From contig JABDQH010000034.1 of assembly GCA_013042375.1 (NCBI GenBank), positions 1-52,888 on the forward strand: a stretch of 52,888 nt of DNA, read 5' to 3'. The DNA is from Woeseiaceae bacterium (GTDB lineage: Bacteria; Pseudomonadota; Gammaproteobacteria; Steroidobacterales; Woeseiaceae). The notes under the pieces were generated by a model. The model did no database searches. It was not told the origin of the DNA and saw nothing but the letters and a program-made list of their open reading frames with translations. Made by a program: the position numbers and the translations under genes. This document shows, piece by piece, positions 50,820 through 52,888 of this stretch (the first letter of the stretch is position 1; every line of letters starts with the position of its first letter).

Positions 50820-51455
50820 ATGAAGATCAATGAAATTCTCGCCAACCGGCCCGTGGTCCCGCTGGTTCAGGCCGATGATCCCACCGTTGCCGTCAAGACG
50901 TCCCGCGCCCTCGCTGCGGGTGGGTTGACGGTCGTAGAAGTCGTCTTCCGCACCGATCGTGCGCTCGAATGCCTGCAGGCGGTCGCGGAAGAGGTGCCCG
51001 AGATGATCGCCGGGGCGGGCACCGTGCTGTCCGCGGAGCAGGCCAATGCCGCCCTCGACAACGGCGCGCGGTTCATCGTATCGCCGGGGCTCGATGACGG
51101 CGTCGTCGGCGTCGCGCAGGAGCGCGGTGTGCCCGTATACCCCGGGACGATGACGCCGAGCGAGGTGCAGCATGCGTTCAATCTCGGTCTCGACACGGTC
51201 AAATTCTTCCCCGGATCGCTCGCCGGCGGTGTGCCGATGCTGAAGGCACTGGGTAGTGTCTTCCGAACCATGAAGTTCATGCCGACGGGCGGAGTCGGTC
51301 CCGGCAACCTCGCCGAATTCCTGAGCGTGCCCGCCGTCCTGGCCTGCGGCGGCAGCTGGCTCACCCCGGCCGCCGAAATTGCCGCAGGAAATTATGACGC
51401 TGTTACCGCGCTGGCCGCCGAAGCGGTCGAAATCGCCAGCGCCTCGAGAGGATAG
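50820..51455 (+). CDS. eda: 2-keto-3-deoxy-6-phosphogluconate (KDPG) aldolase
   Basis: Splits KDPG to pyruvate and glyceraldehyde-3-phosphate, the closing step of the Entner-Doudoroff and uronate routes. The 211 residues carry the Schiff-base lysine K128 in TVKFFPGS, the catalytic glutamate E40 in TVVEVVFRT, and GAGTVL and MPTGGVG phosphate-binding loops. The length is typical. First gene of an operon with KDG kinase and a hydratase-like gene. GAGG lies eight bases before the ATG. Confidence 0.92.
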   Translation: MKINEILANRPVVPLVQADDPTVAVKTSRALAAGGLTVVEVVFRTDRALECLQAVAEEVPEMIAGAGTVLSAEQANAALDNGARFIVSPGLDDGVVGVAQERGVPVYPGTMTPSEVQHAFNLGLDTVKFFPGSLAGGVPMLKALGSVFRTMKFMPTGGVGPGNLAEFLSVPAVLACGGSWLTPAAEIAAGNYDAVTALAAEAVEIASASRG

Positions 51456-51459
51456 AACA

Positions 51460-52488
51460 ATGGGTAAATTCGTGACCTTTGGCGAAATCATGCTGCGACT
51501 GAAGTCGCCGGGCCATGAGCGCTTTTTCCAGTCGCCGTCGCTCGAAGCGACGTTCGGCGGCGGTGAATCGAATGTCGCCGTCGCACTTGCGAACTACGGT
51601 TTCGACGCGCAGTTCGTCACCGCGCTGCCCGACAACGACATCGCCGAGGCCTGCATGCGTGAGGTGCGCGGCTTCGGTGTCGACGTGGGCCACATCCGCC
51701 GCTCCGGTGATCGCATCGGCATTTATTTCCTGGAGTGCGGCGCGAACCAGCGGCCCAGCAAGGTCGTCTACGATCGTGCCAACTCGGCGATCGCCGAGTG
51801 CGGACCCGGCGATTTTGACTGGCAGGCAATTTTCGACGGCGCCGAGTGGCTCCACATCACGGGCATCACGCCGGCGCTGTCACAATCGGCCGCCGACCTT
51901 TCGATCGAAGCCTGCAAGGCCGCGCAGGATGCGGGCGTGACCGTCTCCTGCGACTTCAACTACCGCGGTAAGCTATGGAAATACGGCAAGACGGCGCCCG
52001 AGGTGATGCAGGAACTCGTCAAGTACGTCGACGTCGGCATCGCCAACGAAGAGGACTGCCAGAAGTCGCTCGATATTTCCGTCGACGTGGACGTCCACGC
52101 GGGCGAACTGGACACGGTCAAGTACGAGGCGCTGTCGGAGAAGGTGCTGGAAATCTACCCCGACATGTCGATCATCGGCATTACGCTGCGCGAGAGCCGC
52201 AGTGCCGACACCAATGGCTGGTCGGCGTGCATGCGTGACAAGGACGGCTTCAAACTGTCACGCCACTACGAGATCACTGACATTATCGATCGTGTTGGCG
52301 GCGGCGATAGCTTCGCGTCCGGCTTCATCGCGGGCCTGCAACTCTACAAAGACCGCCAGCAATCGCTCGAGTTCGCCGTTGCGGCGAGCTGCCTGAAGCA
52401 CTCGATATCGGGCGACTTCAACCGCGTTTCGAGGGCGGAAGTCGAGAACCTCATGGGCGGCGACGCCTCGGGTCGCGTGCAGCGCTGA
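51460..52488 (+). CDS. kdgK: 2-keto-3-deoxygluconate (KDG) kinase, PfkB family
   Basis: Phosphorylates KDG to KDPG, feeding the aldolase encoded just before it. The 342-residue PfkB-family protein has FGEIMLRL at the N-terminus, [15 protein letters not shown] (substrate/sugar loop), and [10 protein letters not shown] with catalytic D283. The length is a little above the usual 310-330 because of an acidic insert ([14 protein letters not shown], about residues 204-217). ATG 51460 with GAGAGGATAGAACA before it is preferred over a start 81 bases upstream, which lies within the aldolase gene. Confidence 0.9.
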   Translation: MGKFVTFGEIMLRLKSPGHERFFQSPSLEATFGGGESNVAVALANYGFDAQFVTALPDNDIAEACMREVRGFGVDVGHIRRSGDRIGIYFLECGANQRPSKVVYDRANSAIAECGPGDFDWQAIFDGAEWLHITGITPALSQSAADLSIEACKAAQDAGVTVSCDFNYRGKLWKYGKTAPEVMQELVKYVDVGIANEEDCQKSLDISVDVDVHAGELDTVKYEALSEKVLEIYPDMSIIGITLRESRSADTNGWSACMRDKDGFKLSRHYEITDIIDRVGGGDSFASGFIAGLQLYKDRQQSLEFAVAASCLKHSISGDFNRVSRAEVENLMGGDASGRVQR

Positions 52489-52888
52489 TGATTGAACTTT
52501 CAGAACGAGACGATGCGATTTCACGGTGCCTGGTGAACGCACGATTGCGTGCCGAGCCGTTGCCCGATTTTCCCGATCGCCTCCCCGAGACGCTGGATCA
52601 GGCGTACGCGATCCAGGCCGCCAGCATCGAACGCTGGCCCGACGAAATCGGTGGCTGGAAGGTCGCCGGACTGTCACCGGCGGACCAGTCTCGTCTCGGT
52701 GCGGAGCGGCTTGCCGGCCCGGTATTCAGGTCGAGAATCCACAGGATCGAGAACGGCGGCGCCATCGTCATGCCGGTCTACGAGGGCGGGTTTGCGGCCG
52801 TCGAAGCCGAAATCGTCCTGGAACTCGGCGTCGCGGTGCCACCGTCGGAAAGGAATTACTCGGACGAGGAACTGATCGACGTCATTTC
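52488..52888 (+). CDS. 2-keto-4-pentenoate hydratase/fumarylacetoacetase-like protein, N-terminal part
   Basis: Only the first 133 codons are in the window. The start ATG shares its A with the kinase stop (TGATG), so translation is coupled. The fold's N-terminal half is visible, with ETLDQAYAIQAASIER, GGWKVAGLS and the metal-side EAEIVLELG. This matches the MhpD/FAH family, which hydrates or cleaves 2-keto-enoic acids. In an operon with KDG kinase and KDPG aldolase it may process a dehydrated keto-deoxy-sugar acid, but its exact reaction is unknown. Confidence 0.8.
   Translation, partial: MIELSERDDAISRCLVNARLRAEPLPDFPDRLPETLDQAYAIQAASIERWPDEIGGWKVAGLSPADQSRLGAERLAGPVFRSRIHRIENGGAIVMPVYEGGFAAVEAEIVLELGVAVPPSERNYSDEELIDVI

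Overview
This 52.9 kb window is GC-rich, gene-dense chromosomal DNA, apart from a visibly lower-GC patch at about 10.3-12.4 kb. It looks like an aerobic, probably marine or soil, heterotrophic gammaproteobacterium. The evidence is a FadB-type beta-oxidation protein, a FabR-like TetR regulator, a DUF1302/DUF1329/YCF48/RND cluster, RhlE and CspA, and a TonB-dependent receptor. The mix of lipid catabolism, a laminarinase and polyphosphate glucokinase fits lineages such as Woeseiaceae or Steroidobacterales, but that placement is a guess. I found no tRNA, rRNA, CRISPR array, transposase or integrase.

Layout. 0-3 kb: fadB (partial) and a long acyl-CoA dehydrogenase, divergent from a FabR-like regulator across a near-perfect 24-bp palindrome. 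3-10 kb: a minus-strand operon of DUF1302 barrel, DUF1329 LolA-like carrier, YCF48 Asp-box protein and MMPL/RND transporter, probably moving a lipophilic compound across the envelope. 10.1-12.4 kb: a disturbed region with two gene remnants meeting near base 10272, a HupE-like gene cut off after its N-terminal domain, about 700 bases packed with short hairpins, and an orphan secreted protein with a FIMAH-like C-terminus. 12.5-25.4 kb: alpha-methylacyl-CoA racemase, a membrane-fusion/RND pair, polyphosphate glucokinase, then a TolC/fusion-protein/RND operon whose TolC carries a fused periplasmic-binding domain.

25.4-29.4 kb: NYN-LOTUS protein, cold-shock protein with a long leader, small orphan protein, RhlE helicase, double cupin. 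29.4-37.2 kb: a lipoprotein GH81 beta-1,3-glucanase behind a LacI-type palindrome, then a three-gene cluster of b6-like cytochrome b, Rieske protein and a seven-to-eight-haem cytochrome c with TPRs. 37.2-46.7 kb: MFS transporter, secreted orphan, DODA-type dioxygenase with DoxX opposite a LysR regulator, exported methyltransferase, TonB receptor, MscS-family channel. 46.7-50 kb: an overlapping operon of LvaC-like acyl-CoA dehydrogenase, LvaA-like kinase, EutB-like PLP dehydratase and the MscS channel. 50-52.9 kb: IclR regulator opposite KDPG aldolase, KDG kinase and a partial fumarylacetoacetase-like/hydratase gene, the lower part of a keto-deoxy-sugar acid pathway.

The strongest candidates for something undescribed are the cytochrome b/Rieske/multihaem-TPR cluster and the binding-protein-TolC fusion. 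The hairpin-dense low-GC patch is the most puzzling non-coding stretch.
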